A stretch of 64,000 nucleotides of DNA from Scolanthus callimorphus (Eukaryota; Cnidaria; Anthozoa; Actiniaria; Edwardsiidae), in NCBI GenBank assembly GCA_033964015.1, contig CM066912.1, positions 29,164,532-29,228,531 of the forward strand. The letters are read 5' to 3'. Numbering within the stretch: position 1 is the stretch's first letter; each line of letters starts with the position of its first letter. The notes under the pieces are model-generated. The model was not told the origin of the DNA and did not search any database. It saw only the letters and a program-made list of their open reading frames with translations. The position numbers and the translations under genes were made by a program. Of the stretch, positions 48,401 through 60,400 are shown piece by piece.

Positions 48401-51400
48401 AATTGTTTAGGATCTCGCCGATGCTTATGAACTTCTGAGCCCAAAAAATGTCAACCACGACAAGCTACTGTCATATGCCAGGGAGGCGGCCGACTTCTCC
48501 ACCAAGCACCAACTCCCTCACTTAGACTTTGCCCTGAACCACCAGCACAAAGAAGACGTAGCTATGTTTGACTTTACATCACTCTACGCAGCAGAGTACT
48601 CTATAAAGATGTATGAACGGAAGGGATACAGGCTGTTGGCTACCATTGTTGGAGATAGTTTGCTTGAGGTACGAAGAGCAGAGTTGGCAAAAATCTTTTT
48701 GGCACAAATCAGTTTGTATGGAAGCTGTTGTTTATGTTGTTTACAATTCTAGCTCTCAATAAGTCCAACTGCCTGCTGGGAGGAAATGTATTACCCATTT
48801 TTCCATCATCATTTTTTTTAACCTTTGAAACTTTTCATTGATCCACGGCCGCATAAATGAACCCCTCTCAATGAAATATGTTACACAGCGTATTTGGTAA
48901 CTTCTGACCACTACTGGGCTTTTCGGAACTGCTGCAAAAAAGAAGTTTGGCGAAGAAGTTAGATTGAAACATTTGTCAGGGGGGATACATTTCAGTGACG
49001 GATTCAGGGGAGTTGCATTGGGTGCGGATCCACCCCCTTTGCAATACATTTTTTAAACGGCAAAATGTAGTCCTAACGACTAGGTTCTAGCAGGGATGTG
49101 TGAAGTTTTGAATGATCGCGTGGAGCCGGTCCCGTGGGAAAGGCAAACAAGGATTTCGAAAGGCTTTAGCCAATCAGCACGTAAATAAGTTGCCAGTCCA
49201 ACTCTTCACATTGACAAATCTAGCTCTTCGAACCAGAAGCACACCCTCCTTTCCAAAAACCTAGATCCGCCTCTGCAGTAAGGTAAACTCAAAAAAGATA
49301 AGAATAACACGTAAACCACTTAAGCCATTTCACAGGGAATTTCTGCAGAAACCCATCCATTGGAAAATGTTCACATGGATAGCCATGGGAAATCCGGAAC
49401 ATGCACTTCCCATTCAGCTTTTCCCATGGATGGGTTTCTGCAGAAATTCCCTGTGTTCCAAACATAAGTTCCAAAAGTATTAATTTGCCCGGACACGAAT
49501 GATTTTATTTTTTTGCCAGAAAATGTGAAATGGAAAACAAAATCCCTGCAAGAGGCTTTTTTTGGCATTTTTTACCAGTCAGCAGCGAAACGGGGCGAGG
49601 AACAGGTTTTCTGAGGAACAGGTCCGTTTTGTGCCCGTGTTGATTGCTTATAACTAACATCAAGATTTCTGCGCAGTCTCGCATGATATGGTTAAAAATA
49701 CTGTCTGCCGCAAACGTGGACACTATGTCACGTGATGACTCTCGTCTAATAGAGATGGGCCAAAATTTAAATTTTAGTAGAGCTTTTCGTTTAAAAATGT
49801 GGATCTCTTCTCTTTCAGCCGTTCTGGCCAACTGGATCGGGATGTGCGCGAGGGTTTTTGGGATGCCTCGATTCAGCTTGGGCACAACGAAGTTTCGGCC
49901 TCGGAAAACAACCTCTTGAAATAATAGCAGAAAGGGAAAGCTCCTTCCGACTTCTTGCACAAACCACTCCCGAAAACCTGAACAAGAATTATGACTCCTA
50001 CAGTATAAACCCCGACAGCCGTTACCCAAACTATAACAAAAATGCTGCCAAGGGTACCACCCTGAGGCATTTATATGATTGCCGCGAGGGCCCCCTGGAT
50101 ATGACAGATGGAGATGAGGAGCCGATGGATACGAGTAAACCGGTTGAACCAGCTGAACCGGCTGGTAAGTTCATGTTCATATTTTACCTGGTACCATTGT
50201 CAAATAGAGCACGTTTCAGTTGAGAATTATTTGTGTTTGCCATTGCTTTGCATTCTCATTGGTCACGTTTTTCTCACAACTGATCATATTTGAACAAACG
50301 CAGCCGTGTATTTAGCGATCACGTGATCACTGCGTGCGAGTGGTAGTACTTGGCTGGGTTTACAAAGAAACCAGTCACGTGCTCAATAAGTGATAGTTGG
50401 TTTCCTTGGCATGTGATTTACTGTCGGGGAAACCATTCGTTCATTGCCTGATTTCAAGCCGAGAGTGCCTGGGGCGAATTCCTTAATATTACCATTATCG
50501 AAACAAGACCCACATAAAGAGAAAGAGCATGTTAAACTATACAAAATCCTAAAATTTGGCTTTGATTGTGTAAATTCCGATCGAGATACAGCCATTCCAA
50601 GACTCCGGAATTGTATAAGCTTTTGCCGTACGCCGCGTCCGGATTTCACACAAATCTTGTAAAATGTTGGACTTTTTGAATGGCTGTTTCTCGATTACTA
50701 TTTGCCCGATTAATACCAAACTTTGGGATTTTGTAGAGTTCAGCATGACCTTTCTCCTTGTGTGGGTATTAAACCGATACTCGTAATATTAACGGATTCG
50801 CCCCAGGCACTCACGGCATGAAATCCGGCAATGATTGGCGTACGAGACATTGTTGGAAAATTTGCAATGGAATTTCAGCTTTCTGCATTGGTTTTACGGT
50901 TGTTTTCACTGGTGTTACGCGAAAATTGTACTGCTATCGACCAGTCAGGAGCACGAGATTTTTGAATTTAATTTATATTATGTGTAAACATTTCTAACTG
51001 ACCAGAACATTGCTATGTCTCTGATTTCTGGCAAGCGAGGAAGGTTGCCTGTTACTGGCTGATTGAGGAAACATTTCAATCATTAAAATTTCTGCCGCCA
51101 TTTTGGGAAATGGTTGATATATAGTATCATCATTATACAATTTCAGTCAACGTGGAGATATTACTGAAGTGGTGTCAGCAGCAGACCAAGAAATACAAAC
51201 ACGTGGACGTGAACGATATGTCGACATCGTGGAAAGATGGCTTAGCCTTCTGTGCTATTATACATCGCTTCCGCCCGGATCTCATGTAAGTCGAACTTTA
51301 TAACTGTATATATGTCTGAAGTCTTTAACTTTATCTTTAAATACTGTAATTGCCTTGGTGGATCCGCAAACTAATCCGGCAATCGGTGGTCTGCGGCGAC

Positions 51401-54400
51401 TGACCCGTAAGGACGATAACGGACAATATATAAACAAGTAACTACAAACAGTACAAATACATTTTTTTAGTAACTAAACTCTTTATCAAGGCTGTTTTAC
51501 ACTGGCTATGTTTGTCGCGGCTATTTCTCTCGCGCGAGTTTCAATTCCAAAAGTGTAAACGAGATGCAAATTCGGTGTGATTTCTGTGCAGTCTTTTTTC
51601 TCCAAAATCGCACCAAGTTGCAAAATGTTTCGAACATGTTTGAAACCAAAGCGATGTCGCGCGACAAAAATCGCACCGAAATCACACCTTGTTTGCATTA
51701 GCAATTTTTCGTTTTAGCGTGCGCGCGAGACAATCTGCATCAAAGTGCAATTAGTCAGGGGCGTAGCCAGGGGGGTCCAGGGGGGGCCGCCCCCCCCCTT
51801 TCTCGGAAATTTCCCCATACATTTACTGTATTTGCTGGAGAAAATTTGGCCATTTTCGTCCCATGTTTTCACTATCCGCCCCCCCCCCCCCCCCCCCCCT
51901 TCAGAAATTCCTGGCTACGCCGCTGTTAGTACTGTAGCCTGCTAGCGGAACTCCTGATCCCGCACGCCCAAAGATTCAAATACCATAAAAAACCCACTGG
52001 ATAGCCGGCTAGCAGGCTGTTGTTACTATGGTATTCGTTAAGGCCGGTTTACACTTGATCACTGTATCTTATTGTTTTGTTGCTATTTTCAGTGACTTTG
52101 ATTCCTTGCAACGTGGAAATACTGAAGTCAACTGCAAACTGGTAAGACGATTGTCTGGCGATGATGATTAGTTGAGCATGGTGATGATGATGATGATGTT
52201 GGCGTTGGTGGTAGTTAAGATTGTGGTGGCAACGGCGATGAACTGAAAATGGTGATGTGGCTGTTGATTGCAGGGAGATGATGTTGTTGAAAGTAATGAT
52301 GGTGTTGTTTGTGAGAATGAACTTTAAGATTGTAGTAATTGGTGTGATAAATTGTGATGATGATTGATGTTGTGTTGTGTTGCATTGTGTTGGTGCGCGA
52401 GTCACAGCGATTCAGACTTGGAGTCACAGCGCATGACTCTGGTTCCGATGCACAGTCGGGTAGCCGATGAATGAATGTTTATTGTTTTTATACAGATTTC
52501 TATTGTTCGTCAAACTATTACTTGGAGGGCATGCATAATTTCAGTCATAGATAGTTGTCGTGCGTTGAAAACGAAGAAATGGTGGAAACGGGTCATGAAG
52601 TGTTTTTAGGAAATGTCGTCGCTTATGTACCTTAAGAAATCCCACAAATTGATATCACCTCAGAAAGACACTGAAGTTTATCGGTCCGATTCTTACATGG
52701 CGCGTCTACAATCATGATGATATTGTCGATGATCATGTTGTTAATTTGATGATTACGTTGTTGTCAATGATGACGTTGTTAATGATGATTATATTTTGTT
52801 GGTGATGATATTGCTGCTGTGTTTGCGGTGGTGGATGTGTGATTTTGTTCTCGACAGCTACAACGACATAGCGACAAAGACATTGGTGACAAATATGACC
52901 ATGATGTTGTTGATGAAAATAATAATATTGATGATGATGTTGTCAAAGATGCTTTTGATATTTTGATGTTGACAATGTTGCTAATGAAGATGTCACCTTG
53001 TTTATAATCCTTCCAGGCATTTGAGACGGCAGAAGACCAGCTAGGTATTCCGCCCCAGATATCCGCCAGTGAAATGGCTACCGGAGGTGACCCTAATCCT
53101 CTAATGATTGTTAGTTACGTGTCTCAATACTATGAGTCCTTCAAGAACGAGGCGCCAGTGTCTGTCCAAGGTCCCAAACAGGACAACACCCCGCTCAGCT
53201 ACAAGACCAAATCACCACTCTCGAAACTCTCCATACTCACAAGGCTTTCACGGAAGAAGGTAAATAACTGAAATGACTTTTTTTCCAGGCACGGTAATGA
53301 ATAGTCCAGTTTCGAATTAACTGTCAACGGCGCATAAAAACAGCGTGAGCCTCAGTTTCAAGTTTGTGAATACCAGACGAGAAACTGATGAAGCTTGAAT
53401 TGAGACAATAGACACGTTTCGGACTCGTTGGTATTCACAACTTTTTGAACTTCAAACTGAGATTTCAACTGTATTTATGCGCTGTCCATGCCTATTCAGT
53501 GGTAGAGTAGAAAATTCAAAACTCGACTATTCTGCGATCCTTTTTAGAGCGTGCGCCATAACGGTATTGTGCCGTGCAGTGTCAGAGCATTTTGATTGGT
53601 TGATCAGTCATTTCGCGTGATGTGATTGGCTAAATATTACTGAGAAGGCGAGTTTTCGTGCCGCAACCGTACCATCTTCGGTCTGTGAAAAGTGCTGCAA
53701 CACGGCGCGGCACTGTCGCGGTTGTGGCACGAAACATGGTCTGCTGTAGAAAAGGAATGCCGAAATCGTGTATTTCATGCCTTTTCTGAGGGTTGCAAAT
53801 GTTGTCTTTCAACAGGAAAAACGGAAAAGCGCCTCGAAAGATGCGGAGTCTGTTAGCGCCAAGAAAAGCAAACAGTCAAAGGTAACTGTTAACTGCGGAA
53901 CATTTCTCTTAATTTGGTCGTTATGAGTTTCAACTTCCCCCTCCCTCTCTCCCACCTTACTCTTGAGGTTCTTCATGTAAACATAGTTAATGGAGTGGAA
54001 TGGTTGGGAAGCCCGGCAAACTTCAAAGGGTCAACACAATAGCGTGGGCTGGATGTTGAGAGGGGCTATCACGTGATATTGACCCTGCACAATCTTTTGT
54101 TTCATGCTCATCTAGTATGCATGTCTGGTTGTACCCTGAATATTACTGGCTAAAGTTTGGTACTTATGTACCGTGACAAAAGGATTCCTATGAAAAAGTG
54201 TACAATAACAGGGTGTCAGGTTTCCTAACCATTCCCCTCTATAAACTATGATCTAAAGAACCGGTAAAATAATCTTTTTTTGGGCATTTTTCGATCGCCC
54301 CACATAACCGCCAAAAATACATATTTTTTTTGAATACGCACCTTTGATTTTTGGTTCTGCTACATATTACCCATCAAATGATTGCCTCTCTACAATGTCT

Positions 54401-57400
54401 TTATTTGGCCATAATAAACAGTACATATATCCTGTGTTACAATTAACTTCAATCCCTTTAGATACTAGGTCATGGCTAAAAGGGATGACTCAGAAGGACC
54501 TGATTAATAATTCATAGGCTTCACGGTAGAACGAAGCTACATATGCCATGTTATGCAATGTAGCTTCGTTCTATTGTTTGTCCTATGAATTATTAATCAG
54601 GTCCTTCTGAGTTATCCCTTTTAGCCATGACCTAGATACTAGGGTCTCCAATGGGTTTTCGGATATTTGACTTTTTTGGGCGCGCGGGATTCCTGTGTCG
54701 CGGAGGAGGAAAGAAGTGAAAGGATCCTTTCTCCTTTCCGCAACACAGGAATCCCGCGTGCCAAAAAACAAAAAAACGAAAATACCCACTAGAGAGCCGG
54801 CTAGCAGGCTATGTAGATATCTACCCTGGAATTGCGGAGATCTTCAATAGGGGTGCGGATTCCTTGTGAGTGCCCAATATAGTATTAGTAGTGCCCAGTA
54901 TTACATGAAAAAAAACATCTAATGAGTTATTTATACGACAAACAAAACTTTTTTCTTTTCTTTTCAAGATTCATTAGAAAACGTACGTGATTTGACTAGC
55001 ACCTGATCAGGAAGCCATTCAAGTGCGCGAGCAAAACCGGTTCGTAACCGGTTTCCTACAGTGTAATACGGCTTTTGCCGTGTAATACTGCTCCATATCT
55101 GCACTCAATGTTGACCTTATATATGGTAAATTGGCGTCACAGTCGTATAATAATCCTAGGTATCAGAATCTGCTTCTTCCATTGCAGGAAAACTATCCCC
55201 CTCCCTCGACCAGCCCGCCCACACAGCCCGTAGAAGCCCCTGCCCCCTCCCCCATCCCTATGGATATCGACATCGGTGAGAAGAAAGCGGAGGACGCTCA
55301 ATTAACTGTCAAGACGATCAAGGCTAGTAACAGGATCAGCCTGCTTGCAGAACAGGTTTTTGGACCCAATTCTACAAAGTCCAAGGTATTAATGAATTGA
55401 ATTAATGACCATCACCACGCGGAATTAATGAGATTACAGTTTGGTGTTTACTAGTTGTTCTTATGTTCTTTACTGCGGAGGAATTAATGAGAGTCGGCCA
55501 CGCGGAATAAGTTTTTCCGCAGTAAACAACGCTAATTAATTCAAATTAATTCATTATGTATTCCTCCGCAAAATTGAAAGTATCGCACTATATTCTCTAA
55601 AACAGCCGATGAAAATGGATGCTTTCTCTGACTCGGTATGTTGCTAGGCTGACAAAATGGCGCCTGACAGAGGCTCTTTAAGCCACACGTGTCCTTAGTT
55701 TCTTGAGCAATAACATTTTGTTTGCAGGTTCCCAGCCTACCCGTGCCAAACCGCGACAACAGCGAGCACTGCTTCTTCTGTAACCGGTGGATCTACCTAA
55801 GCGAGCGCCTTTCCGCTGAGGGACACTTTTTCCATAGGGAGTGTTTCAAATGCGAGGTGTGTCTGAACACTCTCCGATTAGGGGCCTATTGTTATGTCCC
55901 TCCGTGGCAAGCCGAAGACGACTGCGCTCATTTCTATTGCCGACCTCACTACAACAAGATGCTGTATCAGCCGGTAGTAGCTAAGAAGAGTAGAGAAGGT
56001 AATGATTTAGCCTGCGAGCCGGCTATCCAGTGGGTTTTCCAGAGAAGAATTCGTTAGGGAGCGCGCGGGGTTCCTGTGGCGTCGGGATTCCTGTGTCGCG
56101 GGGGGAGAAAGAAGACACAGGAAACCCGCGCGCCAAGAAATCAAATACTCGAAAAACCCACTGGAGAGCCGGCCAGCAGGCTAGTAATGATTTAGGGTCA
56201 GATTCTCTCTTCATGTCCCCCACCTTGTGTGTCAAGAAAGTTCTAGTCCAGTCCCTGAACTCTCCGTGGCTCCTGTAACAAGTGGTTTTACCATCCATTG
56301 CTATTCTAAATGGTGGTTATAAGTGACTGAACCCTGAAGGCAAGCTTTTGCCCACGCATAGCTGAGAAAATGGTCAATTCAAGTATATTGAAAACGATTT
56401 CTTATTCCAGTGGAAATAATCATCTCCCGCTTTTCTCAATGGGCATGGTGGGGAGAGGGAACAGCTTGCATGTAGTGCGTTTATTTAGCAATTAATCACT
56501 ATTTGTGATTATATTTCTTTAGAAGAAGAAACCCGAAGGGAAAAACGTAGTCGCAAAGGCAAATCCGTCACTGTCGATACTTTCCCCAAAGAAACCGTTG
56601 ACGCGATACGAGATGCTGCGGAGAGAAAGAAGAAAGAAAATCAGATGAAGAAAGAGTCGGCTGAAGCGGAACCGGAAGTCGGCGACGAGCCGGAAGTAAA
56701 AAGAAAACCGGAACCGGAAGTCACTCCCACAACACCGGAAGTTGAGGATAAGATCCCCGAAACGCCGGTAGAGGAAAAGAGGGAGAACTTTAAAAGGCAA
56801 AAATCAAGCTCTGGCCGTTTCCGAAGACTCGAGGCGCGTCCCCTACGCCGCTCTAGCATTGCATCTGTCCGAAAATCGGACAAGACTGTCCGGGACAAGG
56901 CCAAGGGTTATGTTCTTGATGATGGTATTGCGGGGACTGAGGAGAAGCATAAGCTGTCACCTATCAAAACTGTTTCCCCTACACCACCCCCCGTGGAAGC
57001 GCCAAAAGAGGTGAGTGGAAAGAGCGTCAGAGTGTTCGGAATTCACATGGATAGCCATGGGAAATCTGAACACTTCCCATTCTTCTACCATGGGAAATTC
57101 AGCTGTTCCCATGGATGGGTTTCTGCAGAAATTCCCTGTGCTTTATACTAGGGCTGCCCAGTCCTCAAAAATCTATGCAAATTAAGATCGCGTATGCAAA
57201 CTTCCTTCACGCTTATGACTTTCTTTGTGCTTGATGAATTATGAATGAGTTAAGGCCGGTTTACACTTGCGATTTTGATGCATTTGTCGCGGCGATTTTT
57301 CTCGCGCGAGTTGCCTTTCCAACTCTCTAGTGTAAGCGAGATGCAAATCCGGTGCGATTTCTGTGCTCTCTTTTCTTCAAATCGCATCAAGTTGCAAAGA

Positions 57401-60400
57401 GTTTCGAACATGTTTGAAATCTCCGCGACATCACGCGACAAAATTTGCGGTCGGTTGCGCGCCGAGTTGCATCTAGTTGACATTAGTGATTCTGAGTTGA
57501 CGCGTACGTGCGAGAAAAATCGCCGCGACTCGCGCGACAAATATTGCAGTGGAAACGGGCTTTAAAGAGGTAGTTTTCAGATTGTGACTTTGTGAATGAT
57601 GTATATTTTTATGTGTTTGTTTTATAGGAGCCATCTAATGTGAAAAACGCGAATGATAAAAGAAAGCAGTTCAAACGGGCAAGTTCGGCAGACGATGCAA
57701 AGAGACCAGCCACTCCATCATCCGAAGAAAAGGAAAAGAAGGTAAAAAGGACTTCACACCAACATGGGTTTGACAAAAATTGGTTGGAACCACTTTCGGA
57801 TGAGTGTTGAACAATTTCTGTATTTGTTTTATTGTCGCTCATTTTCTATCAATCAGTAATATTTTGAACTAAACGCGCCTGTGCCTTTAGTGACCACGTG
57901 CTCTCCGTACGATAGTAAATTTAAAGAATCACGTGTCCAATGAGTGATAGTGATTTTACTTGGCTTGTGATTTGCTGACGGGGAAAACATTCAGCTGCAA
58001 CTTTTAGTTTCTCTCGTTGATGAATGGCAATGTCTTACTACATTCATTACAAATTTGCTCAGTCAAATTAGTATGTAAAGTTAATTCCAAATTAGCAAGT
58101 GTTGCCAGCCAAACTAATCCTCGGTTTCATCCGTCTGCGAAACAGAGGAACATGTGTTCTTGTTGCATGACACTGGGTAGTACATGACAGTTGCTCTATT
58201 GCGCAGGTTTAGTCTCGTTGTCAACTCAGGCTAATCCCAAAGTAGCTAAAGTCTTATTATTCTTGTTTTCATGACACAGGGCTCGATTGGTCGAAAAGCA
58301 CTCGACAAATTCCATCGCCTGGGGACCCTGGAGAGAAAGCGTCGCACCCGACGTGCCATGTACCCTCCCCTCTCCCAGGTATTCTCCCCTGAGGACGAGA
58401 CCCCCGGATACCGGGGGATACCACAGACGATACGGGGGTACCTCTAGAGGCAAGTCTAAGGAATGCCGGACTGGCCGTCAAGAAAGTTGATATTGATATT
58501 GATAATTTAACTGAAGAAAAGGGTGACTCTAAACCTGCCAAGAAAGATGCCAAGAAGAAAGTGGTATGTTTGTTTGTTTATGGTTTTACTTTTTTCTGCT
58601 CGTTTGCTTTTCTTTTTGTTTGCTTGTTTGTTTGTTTGTTTGTTAGTTTTTCTTGATTGATTGCTTGTTTTTTCATTTTTTTTCTGTTTGTTTGCCTGTT
58701 TGTTCGATTGTTTGTTTGTTTTGTTTTCTTGCTTGTTTGTTTGTTTGTTTGCTTGTTTGCTTGTTTGCTTGTTTGCTTGTTTGTTTGTTTGTTTGTTTGT
58801 TTGTTTGTTTGTTTGTTTGTTTGTTTGTTTGTTTGTTTGTTTGTTTGTTTGTTTGTTTGTTTGTTTGTTTGTTTGTTTGTTTGCTTGCTTGTTTGTTTGT
58901 TTGCTTGCTTGTTTGTTTTGGTCTGGCGATTGGTTGATTGTGTGTTTGTTTCCGTCGCAAATTACCGCAATGCTTGTTAAATTTCTACGTTCAATGAAAT
59001 AAAACAAGGGCCGCACCGTTTCACTTTTGAGAGTCAAAAGGGAGTGAAATAGGCTCTATTTCCAGCCGTTGTGAGGCCGGACCGCGGGCTCACAGAAACG
59101 GCTGGAAATCGAGCCTAGGAGTGAAATGGTCGGCGCCTAAAATATTTTTTTCCAGGAACCACCGATTGTAAAATCCGCCAAGGATAAGAGAAAGCAATTC
59201 AAGAAAGCGAGTTCTGCTGATGAAATCAAGAGACCGACGACTCTATCCGAGGAGAAGAAAGTACGTATTGCTCTTTCGATCAATACAAGCACCGATTTAA
59301 AAAAATAAGATATGTATGCCTTGCTAGTTGTTAGCCACAAAAGTCTGCACCCTCCCCTTCCCCGCTGAGAACCTAACTTTTACCCCCTGGAAATGCTCAC
59401 ATGCCCCTAGCTACCCTGGTCGAATTTCAGTTAATTACCACATTGAAGTTGTATATTTTCCCACTCAGAACCACATTTTCCCCACCCAGAAGTTTGGTAC
59501 CGATCCAGGAATTCCAGGAATTCCCGCCGCTCATTCCCCTTTCGTAAGCGATCGATGCCTTATAAAATGATCGTTGCCATTTCGATGCCTTTACATAAAG
59601 GTCTTTGCCATTTTGGGCCTTGGGACAATTAGTTATTATTACTCATAAAGCCTCGGTCTATAGATGCTATGAAAGGTTCTATAAATAAAAAAAGCGTTCG
59701 AAAACAAGCAAATTCACTCGTAGCGCAATGGTTAGGGATTGGGCAGTGTTAATGTCCCTTTTACTTCAGTAAGACAACCAAACTTAGCAACTCTAAACTC
59801 TATGAAGGTCATAGAAATGGCGCCATAACGCGGCAAATCGGCAGATGCGCTATTGAAGCTTCTCCTGTCCCGCATATGATTATTGTCCTCGCTTTAGAAA
59901 TAATTTTATAAAAGAAATAAAACATTTTTTCTGTGCCTTCATAGAGTTTTGAAAACCTCGGCTTTTGTTTGGGAGAATTCTCGAGTCAGATCATGAAGCA
60001 CTCGACTCTCCTTAGACTCGTCTCGTGCTTCATGATCTGCTCTCGAATTCTCTCAAACAACGCCTCGGTTTTCAAAACTCTATGAAGGCAGAGAAAAAAT
60101 GTTTTATTTCTTAAGTAATTACAGGGATTTTGGGGCGGCTGTCTTCCTTTCTTTGCTTTTGCCCAGAGTCGACTTGAAAAGAACTTTTTCAAGACGAACA
60201 ATTTGTTTTCAGGTGCCATTCAGGGGAGTTAAAAAGTCGCCTGTAAAGGAAACCAAGTCTCCTACAAAGGTACCTCCAACAAGGGAAGTCAAATCTCCAA
60301 CAAGAGATATCAAGTCACCGACAAGAGATATCAAGTCACCGACAAGGGATATCAAGTCTCCGACAAGGGATATCAAGTCTCCGACAAGGGATATCAAGTC

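Larger units (their letters stand above)
45421..50164 (+). other. MICAL: MICAL exons 1-5: FAD monooxygenase domain
   Basis: About 515 residues. The FAD dinucleotide motif GAGPCGLR is at residues 97-104, followed by [28 protein letters not shown], the [10 protein letters not shown] motif, [40 protein letters not shown], the second FAD motif [14 protein letters not shown] and the tail [19 protein letters not shown]. All hallmarks of the p-hydroxybenzoate-hydroxylase-like MICAL catalytic domain are present. Confidence 0.93.
51147..53259 (+). other. MICAL: MICAL exons 6-8: calponin-homology domain
   Basis: The frame reads [60 protein letters not shown] and [13 protein letters not shown], a single type-2-like CH domain next to the catalytic domain, as in other MICALs. 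Introns contain GAT-rich tracts and several MITEs. Confidence 0.92.

Noticed and set aside
58368..58440. A 48-nt intron in MICAL exon 14 (GTATTC...CCACAG) instead of a frameshift
   Set aside because: Too short for a normal animal intron with a weak donor. A single missing C restores both frame and the 285-nt phase-neutral length.
58653..59037. Long open frames of KQTN, VCLF or LVCL repeats on both strands (up to 176 codons)
   Set aside because: Pure translation of the (GTTT)n satellite in a MICAL intron; open in several frames at once.
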